DNA from: Flavobacteriales bacterium
GTDB lineage: Bacteria > Bacteroidota > Bacteroidia > Flavobacteriales_F > PHOS-HE28
DNA length: 64,000 bases
NCBI GenBank assembly: GCA_016716605.1
Contig: JADJWA010000001.1
Coordinates: 1,736,001 to 1,800,000, forward strand
Direction: 5' to 3'
The notes below the pieces were generated by a model, which was not told where the DNA came from, made no database searches, and saw only the letters and a program-made list of their open reading frames with translations. The translations under genes and the position numbers were made by a program. This document shows positions 16,616 to 24,499 of this stretch, one piece after another; positions within the stretch are counted from its first letter, which is position 1, and every line of letters begins with the position of its first letter.

Positions 16616-18465
16616 AACGACTGATCCTCGCCCTGCTCACGGCGATCCCAGCCATGCCGTTGCTTGCCCAGCCGGGCACGGACGAGCAGCTCGCCGCTCA
16701 GTACTTCCAGCAGGGCGATTTCACCAAGGCCGTGCTCTACTATGAGCGACTCTTCAAGAAGCAGCCGACGGACTATTACTACGAGCAGCTGCTGAAGAGC
16801 CACATGGGTGTGCCCGACCTGGAGTCCGCCCAGAAACTCGTGAAGGACCGCATGCGCCGCAACAGCGATGACCCGCGCGTCGCCATCGACATGGGGCGCG
16901 TGCTGGAGCTGATGGATGAGCAGGACAAGGCCCAGAAGGAGTACGAGCGCGCCATCAAGCTCATGCGCGGCGATCAGAACAGCGTGCGCGCCACGGCCAA
17001 CGCCTTCCTGTCCTACAACAAGACGGACCTCGCCCTCGCGGCTTACGAGAAGGGCCAGCGCATCGCCACGGACGGCATGGGCTACGCCTTCGAGATCGCC
17101 AACCTGCACGGGCTGCGAGGTGACCTGCCGAAGATGGTGGCCGCGTACATGGACCTGCTCGAGGCCAACGAGCAATACGCGCAGGCCGTGCAGAACAACC
17201 TCTCGCGCCACTTCGAGTTCGATGCCGCGGACCCGCGCACGGAGGTCCTCCGCACCGAGCTGCTGCGCCGCATCCAGCGCGACCCCTCGCGCGCCATCTT
17301 CCCCGAGATGCTCATCTGGATGCTCATCCAGCAGAAGGACCTCGATGGCGCCTTCGTTCAGGCCAAGGCCATGGACAAGCGGCTCGATGAGGGCGGCGAG
17401 CGCCTGATGGAGCTCGCCCGAATCGCCGAGGCCAACAAGGATTTCGGCATCGCCTTCAAATGCTACGACCATGTGATCGGGCTCGGCCGGAACGATGGCA
17501 ATTACTTCAGCGCGCGCACCGGTGCCGTGCATGCGCGGTACGTGCAGCTCACCAACCAGCCCGAGCCGCAGCCCGCTGACCTTCTCGACCTGGATCAGCG
17601 CATGGCGGCCACGCTCACCGACATGGGCCTGGCCAAGCATACCGTTCAGCTGCTGCGCGAGCGCGCCCACTTGAAGGCATACTTCCTGAACCGGCCCGCA
17701 GAGTCCATCGCCCTGCTCGATGAGGGGCTCGCCCTGCCCGCCATCGATGCGAAGCAGATAGCAGAGATCAAGCTCGACCTCGGCGAAGTGCACCTGATCA
17801 GCGGCGACATCTGGGAGGCCTCCCTGCTCTTCAGCCAGGTTGACCTCGATTTCAAGCACGATGCGCTCGGCCACGAGGCCCGCCTGCGCAATGCCCGGGT
17901 CAGCTTCTATGCCGGCGATTTCACCTGGGCGCAAGCGCAGCTGCAGGTGCTCAAGGCCAGCACCAGCAAGCTCATCGCCAACGATGCCCTCGAGCTCAGC
18001 CTGCGGATCACCGATGCCCTGGGCGCCGACAGCAACGAGGTGCCCCTGCGCTTCTTCGCGAGCGCCGAGCTCCTGCGCGTGCAGCACCTTTACGATCAGG
18101 CCCTGCTCACGCTCGATTCGCTCCATGCCGGATTCCCCATGCACACCCTCGGCGACGATGCGCTCTACGAGCGCTACCGCATCGCCATGGCCCGCCGCCA
18201 GTACACGGAGGCCGCGACCCTTCTGGAGAAGCTGCTCGAGCAATTCCCGATCGACATCCTCGTGGACAATGCGCTGCTCGACCTCGGCAGGCTCTACGAG
18301 GACGTGCTGAAGGACACAGAGAAGGCCAAGGCCTGCTACGAGAAGCTCATCTTCGACCAGAGCGGCAGCATCTTCGTGCCCGAAGCGCGCGATCGCTACC
18401 GCAGGCTGCGCGGCGATGCGCCCGATGCCCCCGAAGAGAAGAAGCCGCCGCATCCGCAACCGTGA
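16612..18465 (+). CDS. Secreted tetratricopeptide-repeat protein
   Basis: The 617-residue protein starts with a signal peptide (MKRLILALLTAIPAMPLLAQ) and consists almost entirely of helical TPR-like repeats. Clear examples are EQLAAQYFQQGDFTKAVLYY at residues 24-43, DEQDKAQKEYERAIKLMRG around 103-121, and DVLKDTEKAKACYEKLIFDQ near the end. The last residues are proline-rich. TPR solenoids mediate protein-protein contacts; this one probably acts in the periplasm. I cannot name a partner. It overlaps the genes on both sides by 4 nt, so it is part of the serS-rsmA transcription unit. Confidence 0.75.
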   Translation: MKRLILALLTAIPAMPLLAQPGTDEQLAAQYFQQGDFTKAVLYYERLFKKQPTDYYYEQLLKSHMGVPDLESAQKLVKDRMRRNSDDPRVAIDMGRVLELMDEQDKAQKEYERAIKLMRGDQNSVRATANAFLSYNKTDLALAAYEKGQRIATDGMGYAFEIANLHGLRGDLPKMVAAYMDLLEANEQYAQAVQNNLSRHFEFDAADPRTEVLRTELLRRIQRDPSRAIFPEMLIWMLIQQKDLDGAFVQAKAMDKRLDEGGERLMELARIAEANKDFGIAFKCYDHVIGLGRNDGNYFSARTGAVHARYVQLTNQPEPQPADLLDLDQRMAATLTDMGLAKHTVQLLRERAHLKAYFLNRPAESIALLDEGLALPAIDAKQIAEIKLDLGEVHLISGDIWEASLLFSQVDLDFKHDALGHEARLRNARVSFYAGDFTWAQAQLQVLKASTSKLIANDALELSLRITDALGADSNEVPLRFFASAELLRVQHLYDQALLTLDSLHAGFPMHTLGDDALYERYRIAMARRQYTEAATLLEKLLEQFPIDILVDNALLDLGRLYEDVLKDTEKAKACYEKLIFDQSGSIFVPEARDRYRRLRGDAPDAPEEKKPPHPQP

Positions 18466-18770
18466 TCATCTACAACGTCACCATCAGCATCGACGCCGAT
18501 GCGCACGACGCCTGGCTGGCGTGGATGAAGGACGAGCACATCCCCCGGGTGTTGGCTACCGGGCAGTTCATGAATAGCCGCATGCACAAGGTGCTGGCGG
18601 ATGATGAGGGCGGGATCACCTACGCGGTGCAGTACGCCGCCGCCGACATGGAGCACTATACACGCTACCGCGATGAGCACGCGCCGCGCTTGCAGGCCGA
18701 GGCGCATGAGCGCTTCGGCGGCCGTTTCCACGCCTTCCGCACCCTGCTGGAAGTGGTGCATGACGCATGA
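18462..18770 (+). CDS. DUF4286 family protein
   Basis: This 102-residue protein begins at a GTG (18462) that overlaps the upstream stop. It matches the Bacteroidota DUF4286 family: MIIYNVTISIDADAHDAWLA, then WMKDEHIPRVLATGQF, then YAVQYAAADMEHYTRYRDEH. The fold is likely a dimeric alpha+beta barrel (ferredoxin-like), judged from the spacing of hydrophobic strands. Function is unknown. In several Bacteroidota this family sits next to rsmA, as it does here (4-nt overlap), which may hint at a link to ribosome maturation. Confidence 0.8.
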   Translation: MIIYNVTISIDADAHDAWLAWMKDEHIPRVLATGQFMNSRMHKVLADDEGGITYAVQYAAADMEHYTRYRDEHAPRLQAEAHERFGGRFHAFRTLLEVVHDA

Positions 18771-19537
18771 GCCAGGTTCGCGCGAAGAAGCACCTGGGCC
18801 AGCACTTCCTGAAGGAGGACAGCATCGCGCACAACGTCGCTGAGGGACTCACGGGCCATGGCGGTTACACCCATGTTATCGAAGTGGGGCCGGGCACGGG
18901 CGCGCTCACCAAGCACTTGCTCGCGCGCAGCGAGTTCAAGCTCACCTGCTTTGAGGTGGATCGCGATTCGGTGCCCTACCTGCTGGAGCACTATTCCGGG
19001 ATCGATGTGCGCGAAGCGGATTTCCTGGGCATGGATCCGGATAGCGTGACCGATGGCCGCTTCGCCGTAGCGGGCAACTTCCCCTACAACATCAGCACGC
19101 AGATCGTCTTCAAGGTGCTCGAGCACCGCGATCGCTGCACCGAAGTGGTGGGCATGTTCCAGAAGGAAGTGGCCGACCGCATCCGCGCGCCGCATGGCAG
19201 CAAGACCTATGGCATCACCAGCGTGCTCGTGCAGGCGTGGTATGATGCGGAGCTGCTCTTCCATGTGGAGCCGGGCAGCTTCATCCCGCCGCCGAAGGTG
19301 CGCAGCAGCGTGATCCGCCTGAAGCGCAACACGGTGGAGAAGCTGCCCTGCGATGAAGCGCTCTTCTTCCGCGTGGTGAAGACCGCCTTCAACCAGCGGC
19401 GCAAGACCCTGCACAATGCGCTGAAGCCGCTGCCCGACCTGAAAGCGCCGCTGCCGGAGCGCTTCGCCGGCAAGCGCGCGGAGCAATTGAGCGTGGCGGA
19501 GTTCGTGGAGTTAGCCTTGGTGATCGCCGGGGCCTAG
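18767..19537 (+). CDS. rsmA: 16S rRNA (adenine1518/1519-N6) dimethyltransferase
   Basis: This 256-residue enzyme (KsgA) dimethylates two adjacent adenines near the 3' end of 16S rRNA late in 30S assembly. Visible motifs are KKHLGQHFLKEDSIA at the N-terminus, the SAM-binding EVGPGTGALTKHLL, the catalytic NFPYNIST, and FHVEPGSFIPPPKVRSSVIR. The C-terminal helical domain is complete. It is the last gene of the serS run and is followed by a degraded antiporter fragment. Confidence 0.95.
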   Translation: MSQVRAKKHLGQHFLKEDSIAHNVAEGLTGHGGYTHVIEVGPGTGALTKHLLARSEFKLTCFEVDRDSVPYLLEHYSGIDVREADFLGMDPDSVTDGRFAVAGNFPYNISTQIVFKVLEHRDRCTEVVGMFQKEVADRIRAPHGSKTYGITSVLVQAWYDAELLFHVEPGSFIPPPKVRSSVIRLKRNTVEKLPCDEALFFRVVKTAFNQRRKTLHNALKPLPDLKAPLPERFAGKRAEQLSVAEFVELALVIAGA

Positions 19538-19564
19538 CCGGCCGGACAGCGGCCTCTACTTTAG

Positions 19565-20074
19565 CCGTATGATGGTGGGGGCAGGAGCATCCGTTATGAT
19601 GGTGCTGCGCTGCTGCTCTTCGGTACGCTCACAGGCAAGGGATCGCTGCTGCCCACGGACGATCGGATCGACCCCAATGTGCGCTAGCTGATCGAAGGGG
19701 CGCGCTGCAGCGTGGGCGTGTTCATGGACAAGGGCCTGGCTCAAGCCGATCTCATCGTGCTGCCCTTGGGCGCCCCCCGCGACCTGTTCCTGCTGCATAA
19801 TGAAGAGCGGGTCCCGCAAGGCAATGGGCGCAGGCTCACCTTGCTCCACACCGCTGGGCTGATGCAGCGCAATCCCTCTTTCCGCAACGGCGTGCAGCGC
19901 TTGCAGGAACTGGCTTCCAATCGGATCGAGGTGCTCACCGGGCGCGGCCTCGATGCGCAACTGCTTGCCGAGCACGATGTGCTCGTGAGCAGCTACAAGG
20001 GCTGGAGCCGCGCGGCCGAGGCACGCAAGCCTTGGCTGGAAGCGGTCCCTAGCGCGCTCATCATCAGGCCTTGA
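19565..20074 (+). pseudogene. Remnant of a cation/proton antiporter C-terminal domain
   Basis: Read in one frame from 19565, this stretch encodes sequence like the cytoplasmic C-terminal part of CPA2-type Na+/H+ antiporters. ALLLFGTLTGKGSLLPTDDR is followed by an in-frame TAG at 19682-19686, then LIEGARCSVGVFMDKGL, ADLIVLPLGAPRDLFLL, and a tail DVLVSSYKGWSRAAEARKPW and PSALIIRP. The middle matches the family pattern APCSVGIFIDRGF and the end matches the DLLVVSYE..PS.LIIR region. The membrane domain of about 400 residues is absent and there is an internal stop, so this looks like a decayed gene. A short gene from the GTG at 19712 (120 aa) remains possible. Confidence 0.6.
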
Positions 20075-20124
20075 ACCGAAGTGGTCGCTGCCGGCGCGGC
20101 ATGCATTCGCGTGGCCCCGCCATT

Positions 20125-20388
20125 TCAGACGGTCACATCGAGATTCACCGCCTCCACCTTCTTCACCTGCGGGGCCACACGCCTGATCGCCTCCTCCACG
20201 CCGGCCTTCATGGTCATGGGCACCATGGCGCAGCCGAGGCAGTTGCCGTGCAGGCGCACGCGCGCCACGCCATCGGGGGTCACCTCATCCAAGGTGATGT
20301 CGCCGCCATCGGCCTCGAGGAAGGGACGCAGCTCAGCGAGCGCTTCGCGGATGCGCAGTTCGACGGCTTCGAGGTCCTTGGGGTTCAT
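20125..20388 (-). CDS. NifU-like C-terminal domain iron-sulfur scaffold
   Basis: This 87-residue protein is the NifU C-terminal (Nfu) domain, which carries or delivers iron-sulfur clusters. The cluster-binding C-x-x-C is present in HGNCLGCAMVPMTM, preceded by FLEADGGDITLDEV. It starts 4 nt after the stop of the Mrp-family ATPase, which is also an iron-sulfur carrier, and the two are surely one operon. Confidence 0.92.
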   Translation of the reverse strand: MNPKDLEAVELRIREALAELRPFLEADGGDITLDEVTPDGVARVRLHGNCLGCAMVPMTMKAGVEEAIRRVAPQVKKVEAVNLDVTV

Positions 20389-20391
20389 GGC

Positions 20392-21456
20392 TCAGGCGGG
20401 GATGGCCTTCAGCACGCTGTCTGAGACCATGGCGCAAAGATGGCGGAAAGGCGCAGCGGCGGGCGTATCGCCTTGCAGCACGGCTGGGCGGCCCACATCG
20501 CCGGCCTCGCGCACGCTCTGGATCAAGGGCACCTCGCCCAGGAAGGGCACCTTCAGTTCTTCCGCGAGCGCCTTCGCGCCGCCCTTGCCGAAGATGAAGT
20601 ACTTGTTCTCGGGCAGCTCGACCGGGGTGAACCAAGCCATGTTCTCCACGATGCCGAGCACCGCCACATTCACGCTGGGCAAACGGAACATGCCAACGCC
20701 TTTGCGCGCATCGATCAACGCCACAGCTTGCGGGGTGCTCACGATGATGGCGCCGCTCAAGGGCACGGCTTGCACCAAGGAGAGGTGGATATCGCCGGTG
20801 CCGGGCGGCAGGTCGATCAGCATGAGGTCGAGCTCGCCCCAATCCACATCCTTGATCATCTGCTCCAGCGCCTTGGTGGCCATGGGTCCGCGCCAAACAA
20901 TGGCCTGATCGGTCTGCGCGAAGAAGCCGATGCTGAGCAGCTTCACGCCGTAGCTCTCCACAGGCACGATCCAATGCTTGCCGTCGCGCTCGCGCGTGCC
21001 AGGCTTCTCATGCACCACATCGAACATCAACGGCATGCTGGGTCCGTAGATGTCGGCATCGATGAGGCCCACGCGCAGTCCGCGCGCGGCGAGGCCCGCA
21101 GCGAGATTGGCGGTAATGGTGCTCTTGCCCACGCCGCCCTTGCCGCTGGCGATGGCCACGATGTGCTTCACGCCGGGCAGCACCTTGCGCACGTTGGCGC
21201 GCGCACCGCTCAGCGGGTTCACCGTCACCATCACGCTCAGCTCTTGACCCAGCGCCTGCTTCACATTGAAAACGACCGCCTCTTCCATGCGCTTGCGGCT
21301 GTGCATAGCGGGGTTGCTTACCTCGACACTCACATGGATGGTATCGCCCTCCAGGCGGATGTCGCGGACGAGGTCGAGCGCCACGATGTCCTTATTCAGG
21401 TCGGGCTCGATGATGCGGGAAAGGGCGGAGAGGACGGCGTCGCGGGTGATGGACAT
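20392..21456 (-). CDS. apbC: Mrp/NBP35-family iron-sulfur carrier ATPase
   Basis: This 354-residue P-loop ATPase binds and transfers Fe-S clusters. An N-terminal MIP18/DUF59 domain (residues 1-85) is followed by the ATPase: deviant Walker A IASGKGGVGKSTITANLA near residue 105, DADIYGPSMPLMF, and LIDLPPGTGDIHLSLVQ. The CxxC usually found after ENM in enterobacterial homologues is absent (ENMAWFTPVELPENKYFIFG), as in other Bacteroidota members I recall. It is cotranscribed with the Nfu scaffold. A TAGTTTCG box precedes it. Confidence 0.92.
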   Translation of the reverse strand: MSITRDAVLSALSRIIEPDLNKDIVALDLVRDIRLEGDTIHVSVEVSNPAMHSRKRMEEAVVFNVKQALGQELSVMVTVNPLSGARANVRKVLPGVKHIVAIASGKGGVGKSTITANLAAGLAARGLRVGLIDADIYGPSMPLMFDVVHEKPGTRERDGKHWIVPVESYGVKLLSIGFFAQTDQAIVWRGPMATKALEQMIKDVDWGELDLMLIDLPPGTGDIHLSLVQAVPLSGAIIVSTPQAVALIDARKGVGMFRLPSVNVAVLGIVENMAWFTPVELPENKYFIFGKGGAKALAEELKVPFLGEVPLIQSVREAGDVGRPAVLQGDTPAAAPFRHLCAMVSDSVLKAIPA

Positions 21457-21469
21457 GGTGATGGAAGCG

Positions 21470-21477
21470 CGAAACTA
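21470..21477 (-). promoter_or_regulatory. Putative -7 element of the Mrp-Nfu operon
   Basis: The minus strand reads TAGTTTCG, fitting TAnnTTYG, 13 nt upstream of the ATG at 21456. Confidence 0.45.
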
Positions 21478-21511
21478 ACGCGGCACGATGAGGAGTGCGC
21501 GATCGCGGCAC

Positions 21512-22402
21512 CTACCCCGAAACGGCCTCCACTTCCTTGCTCACCTTCTTGAAGAGCCCTTGCAGCACATTGCCAGGGCCCACCTCCACCACTTTCGTCG
21601 AGCCGTCGTTCAGCATGCTCTGCATGGTCTGCGTCCAGCGCACGGGTGCGGTGAGCTGCGCGATGAGGTTGGCCTTGATCCGCGCAGGCTCGGTATGCGG
21701 ACGGGCATCAACGTTCTGATAGACGGGGCAACGCGGGTTCACGATCGGCGTGAATTGGATCGCGGTGGCGAGTTCCGCACGAGCGGGCTCCATGAGCGGA
21801 CTGTGGAAGGCGCCACCCACGGGCAGCACGAGCGCTCGTCGCGCACCTGCGACCTTCAAGGCTTCGCATGCTGCGTTCACCGCGTCGATGGTGCCGCTGA
21901 TCACGAGCTGACCGGGGCAGTTGTAGTTCGCGGCCACCACCACGCCCTTGCCTGCATTGGCCGTGATCTCCGCGCAGACCCCTTCCACTTTCGCATCGTC
22001 GAGGCCGATGATGGCCGCCATGGTGCTCGGCTGCAGCTCACAGGCCTTCTGCATGGCATTGGCGCGAGCCGCCACGAGCTTCAGGCCATCGGCGAACTCC
22101 ATGGCACCTGCCGCCACCAGTGCGCTGAATTCGCCCAAGGAATGCCCTGCGGTCATGGCTGGCTGGAAGGCATCGCCCATCACCTTGGCCTTCACCACGC
22201 TGTGGAGGAAGATGGCGGGCTGCGTCACTTTGGTTTGCTTCAAGTCGGCATCGCTGCCGCTGAACATCACATCGGTGAGCTTGAAGCCAAGTATGTCGTT
22301 GGCGTGCTCGAACCAGACGCGGGCGTTGCTATCAGCGTCGTACAGGTCCTTCCCCATGCCGGGGAACTGGGAGCCTTGGCCGGGGAAGACGTAGGCCGTC
22401 AT
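21512..22402 (-). CDS. fabD: Malonyl-CoA:acyl carrier protein transacylase
   Basis: This 296-residue enzyme moves malonyl groups from CoA to ACP to feed fatty acid elongation. MTAYVFPGQGSQFPGMG is the canonical N-terminus, so the ATG at 22402 is chosen over the upstream in-frame one at 22513. The catalytic Ser is in AGHSLGEFSAL, and the oxyanion/His region is GGAFHSPLMEPA. No other fab gene is adjacent. Upstream (22403-22531) is a repeat-bearing spacer. Confidence 0.95.
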   Translation of the reverse strand: MTAYVFPGQGSQFPGMGKDLYDADSNARVWFEHANDILGFKLTDVMFSGSDADLKQTKVTQPAIFLHSVVKAKVMGDAFQPAMTAGHSLGEFSALVAAGAMEFADGLKLVAARANAMQKACELQPSTMAAIIGLDDAKVEGVCAEITANAGKGVVVAANYNCPGQLVISGTIDAVNAACEALKVAGARRALVLPVGGAFHSPLMEPARAELATAIQFTPIVNPRCPVYQNVDARPHTEPARIKANLIAQLTAPVRWTQTMQSMLNDGSTKVVEVGPGNVLQGLFKKVSKEVEAVSG

Positions 22403-22488
22403 GCTGCTTCGGGAGTTTGAGGGTTGGAGGTCGATGGAGGGGTGTGGGGTGGGCAGAATCTCGAATCGATGATTGGGTGTCGGGCATT

Positions 22489-22527
22489 CAACCCGCAACC
22501 TGCCGCGAATCAACCCTCAACTTGCGT
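22489..22527. repeat. Imperfect 17-nt direct repeat upstream of fabD
   Basis: CAACCCGCAACCTGCCG (22489-22505) and CAACCCTCAACTTGCGT (22511-22527) are related units 22 nt apart in the fabD/Bax-inhibitor spacer. They may be operator-like or simply low-complexity sequence. The rest of the spacer (22403-22488) is purine-rich with no recognised element. Confidence 0.3.
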
Positions 22528-22531
22528 TGAA

Positions 22532-23254
22532 CTAGTCACGCCGCCCGAACAGCCGCAGCAGCATCAGGAAGAGGTTGATGAAATCGAGGTAGAGGCTGAG
22601 TGCGCCCATGAGCGCCATCTTCTGCGCGGTCTCGGAGCCGGTGCCCACCACTTCGCCCAAGCGCTTGAGCTTCTGCATGTCGTAGGCGGTGAGCCCAGTG
22701 AAGACCACCACGCCGATGATGCTGATCACGTAATCCATGGTGCTGCTGCCGAGGAACATGTTGATCACCGACGCGATGACGATGCCGATGAGGCCGATGA
22801 AGAGCAAGCTGCCCAGCTTGGTGAGGTCGGTCTTGGTGGTGTAGCCGGCCACGGCCATGATGCCGAAGATGCCTGCGCTCATGAAGAAGACCTTGATGAT
22901 GGAATCCGGCGCGTACAGGATGAAGATGTAGCAGAGGCTGATGCCCATGAGCGCCGAGAAGGCGATGAAGGTGAGCAGCAGCACGGTCCCGCTCAGCTTC
23001 TCCATCATGCCGCTCATGAGGAACACCAGGCCCAATGGCGCGAGCATCACCACCCACCCTAGGATGCTGCGTCCGCCATCGGCAGTGTAGAGGTATTGCA
23101 GCAGTCCGGGCGTGCTGGCGAAGAGCCAGGCCATGGCGCCGCTGAGCACCAGAGCCGTGGCCATGTAGGTGAACACCTGGCTCAGGAATGCGCGGACATT
23201 GGTCTCGGGGCCGTAGATGACCTGGCCAGTGGTTGGTACTTGGGGCTGTTCCAT
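22532..23254 (-). CDS. Bax inhibitor-1/YccA family membrane protein
   Basis: The 240-residue protein has seven hydrophobic segments from about residue 28 to 235, the topology of the BI-1 family. Members act as pH-sensitive calcium leak channels or modulators of membrane proteases. Family-typical segments are VFTYMATALVLSGAMAWLFA in span 1, GLVFLMSGMMEKLSG, and VVVFTGLTAYDMQKLKRLGE near the C-terminus with its conserved Asp. The final LYLDFINLFLMLLRLFGRRD is also characteristic. It appears to be a single-gene unit; a hairpin lies upstream. Confidence 0.9.
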   Translation of the reverse strand: MEQPQVPTTGQVIYGPETNVRAFLSQVFTYMATALVLSGAMAWLFASTPGLLQYLYTADGGRSILGWVVMLAPLGLVFLMSGMMEKLSGTVLLLTFIAFSALMGISLCYIFILYAPDSIIKVFFMSAGIFGIMAVAGYTTKTDLTKLGSLLFIGLIGIVIASVINMFLGSSTMDYVISIIGVVVFTGLTAYDMQKLKRLGEVVGTGSETAQKMALMGALSLYLDFINLFLMLLRLFGRRD

Positions 23255-23273
23255 GGAGTGTTGTTTTCGGTGG

Positions 23274-23292
23274 GTTGACCCGGAGGGTCAAC
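23274..23292 (-). terminator. Hairpin between folE and the Bax inhibitor gene
   Basis: GTTGACCC and GGGTCAAC form a perfect 8-bp stem with a GGA loop, 44 nt beyond the folE stop on the minus strand and 20 nt before the next start. It probably ends queD-folE, or acts in the leader of the next gene. Confidence 0.5.
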
Positions 23293-23335
23293 GATGCCGG
23301 AGGCTTTGGGATGAAAGCTGCTGACGGCCGCCGCG

Positions 23336-23989
23336 CTAATGTAGGCGGGCGCCGATGAGCTTGATGAATTCCTCCCGCGTCCGGGGATCATTGAGAAAGA
23401 TCCCCGTGAAGGCGCTGGTGGTGGTCACTGAGTTCTGCTTCTGTATGCCGCGCATCTGCATGCAGAGGTGGGCGCATTCGAGCACCACGGCCACGCCCAT
23501 GGGCTTCAGCGTGTCCTGGATGCAATCGCGGATCTGGTCGGTGAGGCGCTCCTGCACCTGCAAGCGGCGCGCGAAGGCATCGACCACGCGGGGAATCTTG
23601 CTCAGCCCGGTAATGCAGCCGTTGGGGATATAGGCCACATGCGCCTTGCCGAAGAAGGGCAGCATGTGGTGCTCGCAGAGGCTGTACACCTCGATGTCCT
23701 TCACCAGCACCATTTGGCTGTAATTCTCCTTGAAGAGCGCGCCCTTGAGGATGGCTGCCGGGTCGAGGTCGTAGCCGTGCGTGAGGTATTGCAGCGCTTT
23801 GGCCACGCGCTCAGGCGTCTTCTGCAGGCCTTCGCGCTTCGGGTCTTCGCCGATCTGCTTGAGGATGTCGCCGTAGTGCCCGCTGATGCGCGCGATGGAC
23901 TTCGCATCGTAGAGATCGATGCGCTCGTAGCCTTCGCCGGTGGGCTCGTGCTCGCCATCGATGGCCTTGCCTTTCGCTTTACGCGCCAT
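23336..23989 (-). CDS. folE: GTP cyclohydrolase I
   Basis: This 217-residue enzyme converts GTP to 7,8-dihydroneopterin triphosphate, the first step of folate and of queuosine synthesis. Zinc and active-site residues are visible in VYSLCEHHMLPFFGKAHVAY and VLECAHLCMQMRGIQKQNS. TSAFTGIF near the end is typical. Its start overlaps the end of queD by 11 nt, so both are translated from one message and share the first pathway intermediate. Confidence 0.95.
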   Translation of the reverse strand: MARKAKGKAIDGEHEPTGEGYERIDLYDAKSIARISGHYGDILKQIGEDPKREGLQKTPERVAKALQYLTHGYDLDPAAILKGALFKENYSQMVLVKDIEVYSLCEHHMLPFFGKAHVAYIPNGCITGLSKIPRVVDAFARRLQVQERLTDQIRDCIQDTLKPMGVAVVLECAHLCMQMRGIQKQNSVTTTSAFTGIFLNDPRTREEFIKLIGARLH

Positions 23990-24398
23990 GGTATTCCGCG
24001 GTGTTGTTCTCGGTCTCCTGCACCTTCACGCCATGCAGCACGCAGCCGAGCTTCTTGATCGGCGCCTCCAGCTGTTGCCAGATGGCCACGCATAGGTTCT
24101 CGGTGCTACTGAGCCGCCCGCGCATGAAGGGCACATCGACATCGATGTTCTTATGGTCCAAATGGTCGATGACTTCCTCTTTGATGATGCGGCTCAGTTG
24201 GCTCAGGTCCGTCACAAAGCTCGTTTCCGGGTCCTGCTCGCCTTTCACGGTGACCCACAGCTCGTAGTTGTGTCCGTGCCCGTTGGGGTTGCTGCACTTG
24301 CCGAAGACCTCCAGATTCTTCGCGTCATTCCAATCGGGGCGGGCCAGGCGATGGGAGGCAGCGAAGCGTTCGCGGCGTGTGATGAAAACTTGTGGCAT
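23979..24398 (-). CDS. queD: 6-carboxytetrahydropterin synthase (QueD/PTPS family)
   Basis: This 139-residue enzyme uses dihydroneopterin triphosphate, the product of the neighbouring FolE. Zinc His residues are in RFAASHRLARPDW and NGHGHNYELWV, the catalytic Cys in FGKCSNPNGHG, and the partner His/Asp region in LDHKNIDVDVPFM. These fit the QueD branch (queuosine precursor) better than the biopterin synthase branch, though the two are hard to separate by eye. No queC, queE or queF is nearby. Confidence 0.88.
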   Translation of the reverse strand: MPQVFITRRERFAASHRLARPDWNDAKNLEVFGKCSNPNGHGHNYELWVTVKGEQDPETSFVTDLSQLSRIIKEEVIDHLDHKNIDVDVPFMRGRLSSTENLCVAIWQQLEAPIKKLGCVLHGVKVQETENNTAEYHGA

Positions 24399-24421
24399 GG
24401 CTCAGTATCGACCCGGGCTCT

Positions 24422-24499
24422 TGATCGTGCGGCCAAGGTAGGGGCGCGTGTCATCCCGGGCTAGACCCGGGACGCGCCCCTACCTTGGCCGCATGATCA
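24422..24499. repeat. Near-perfect 78-bp inverted repeat across the hldD start
   Basis: Arms 24422-24449 and 24472-24499 pair over 28 positions with one mismatch. The centre holds CCCGGG at 24455-24460 and 24466-24471 around a CTAGA loop, with a 5-nt bulge (GTCAT) on one side. The right arm contains a -7-like TACCTTGG (24481-24488) and the hldD ATG (24493). The left arm carries the same TACCTTGG box on the opposite strand, pointing toward queD. The element could form a cruciform or a strong RNA hairpin hiding the start codon. Confidence 0.9.
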
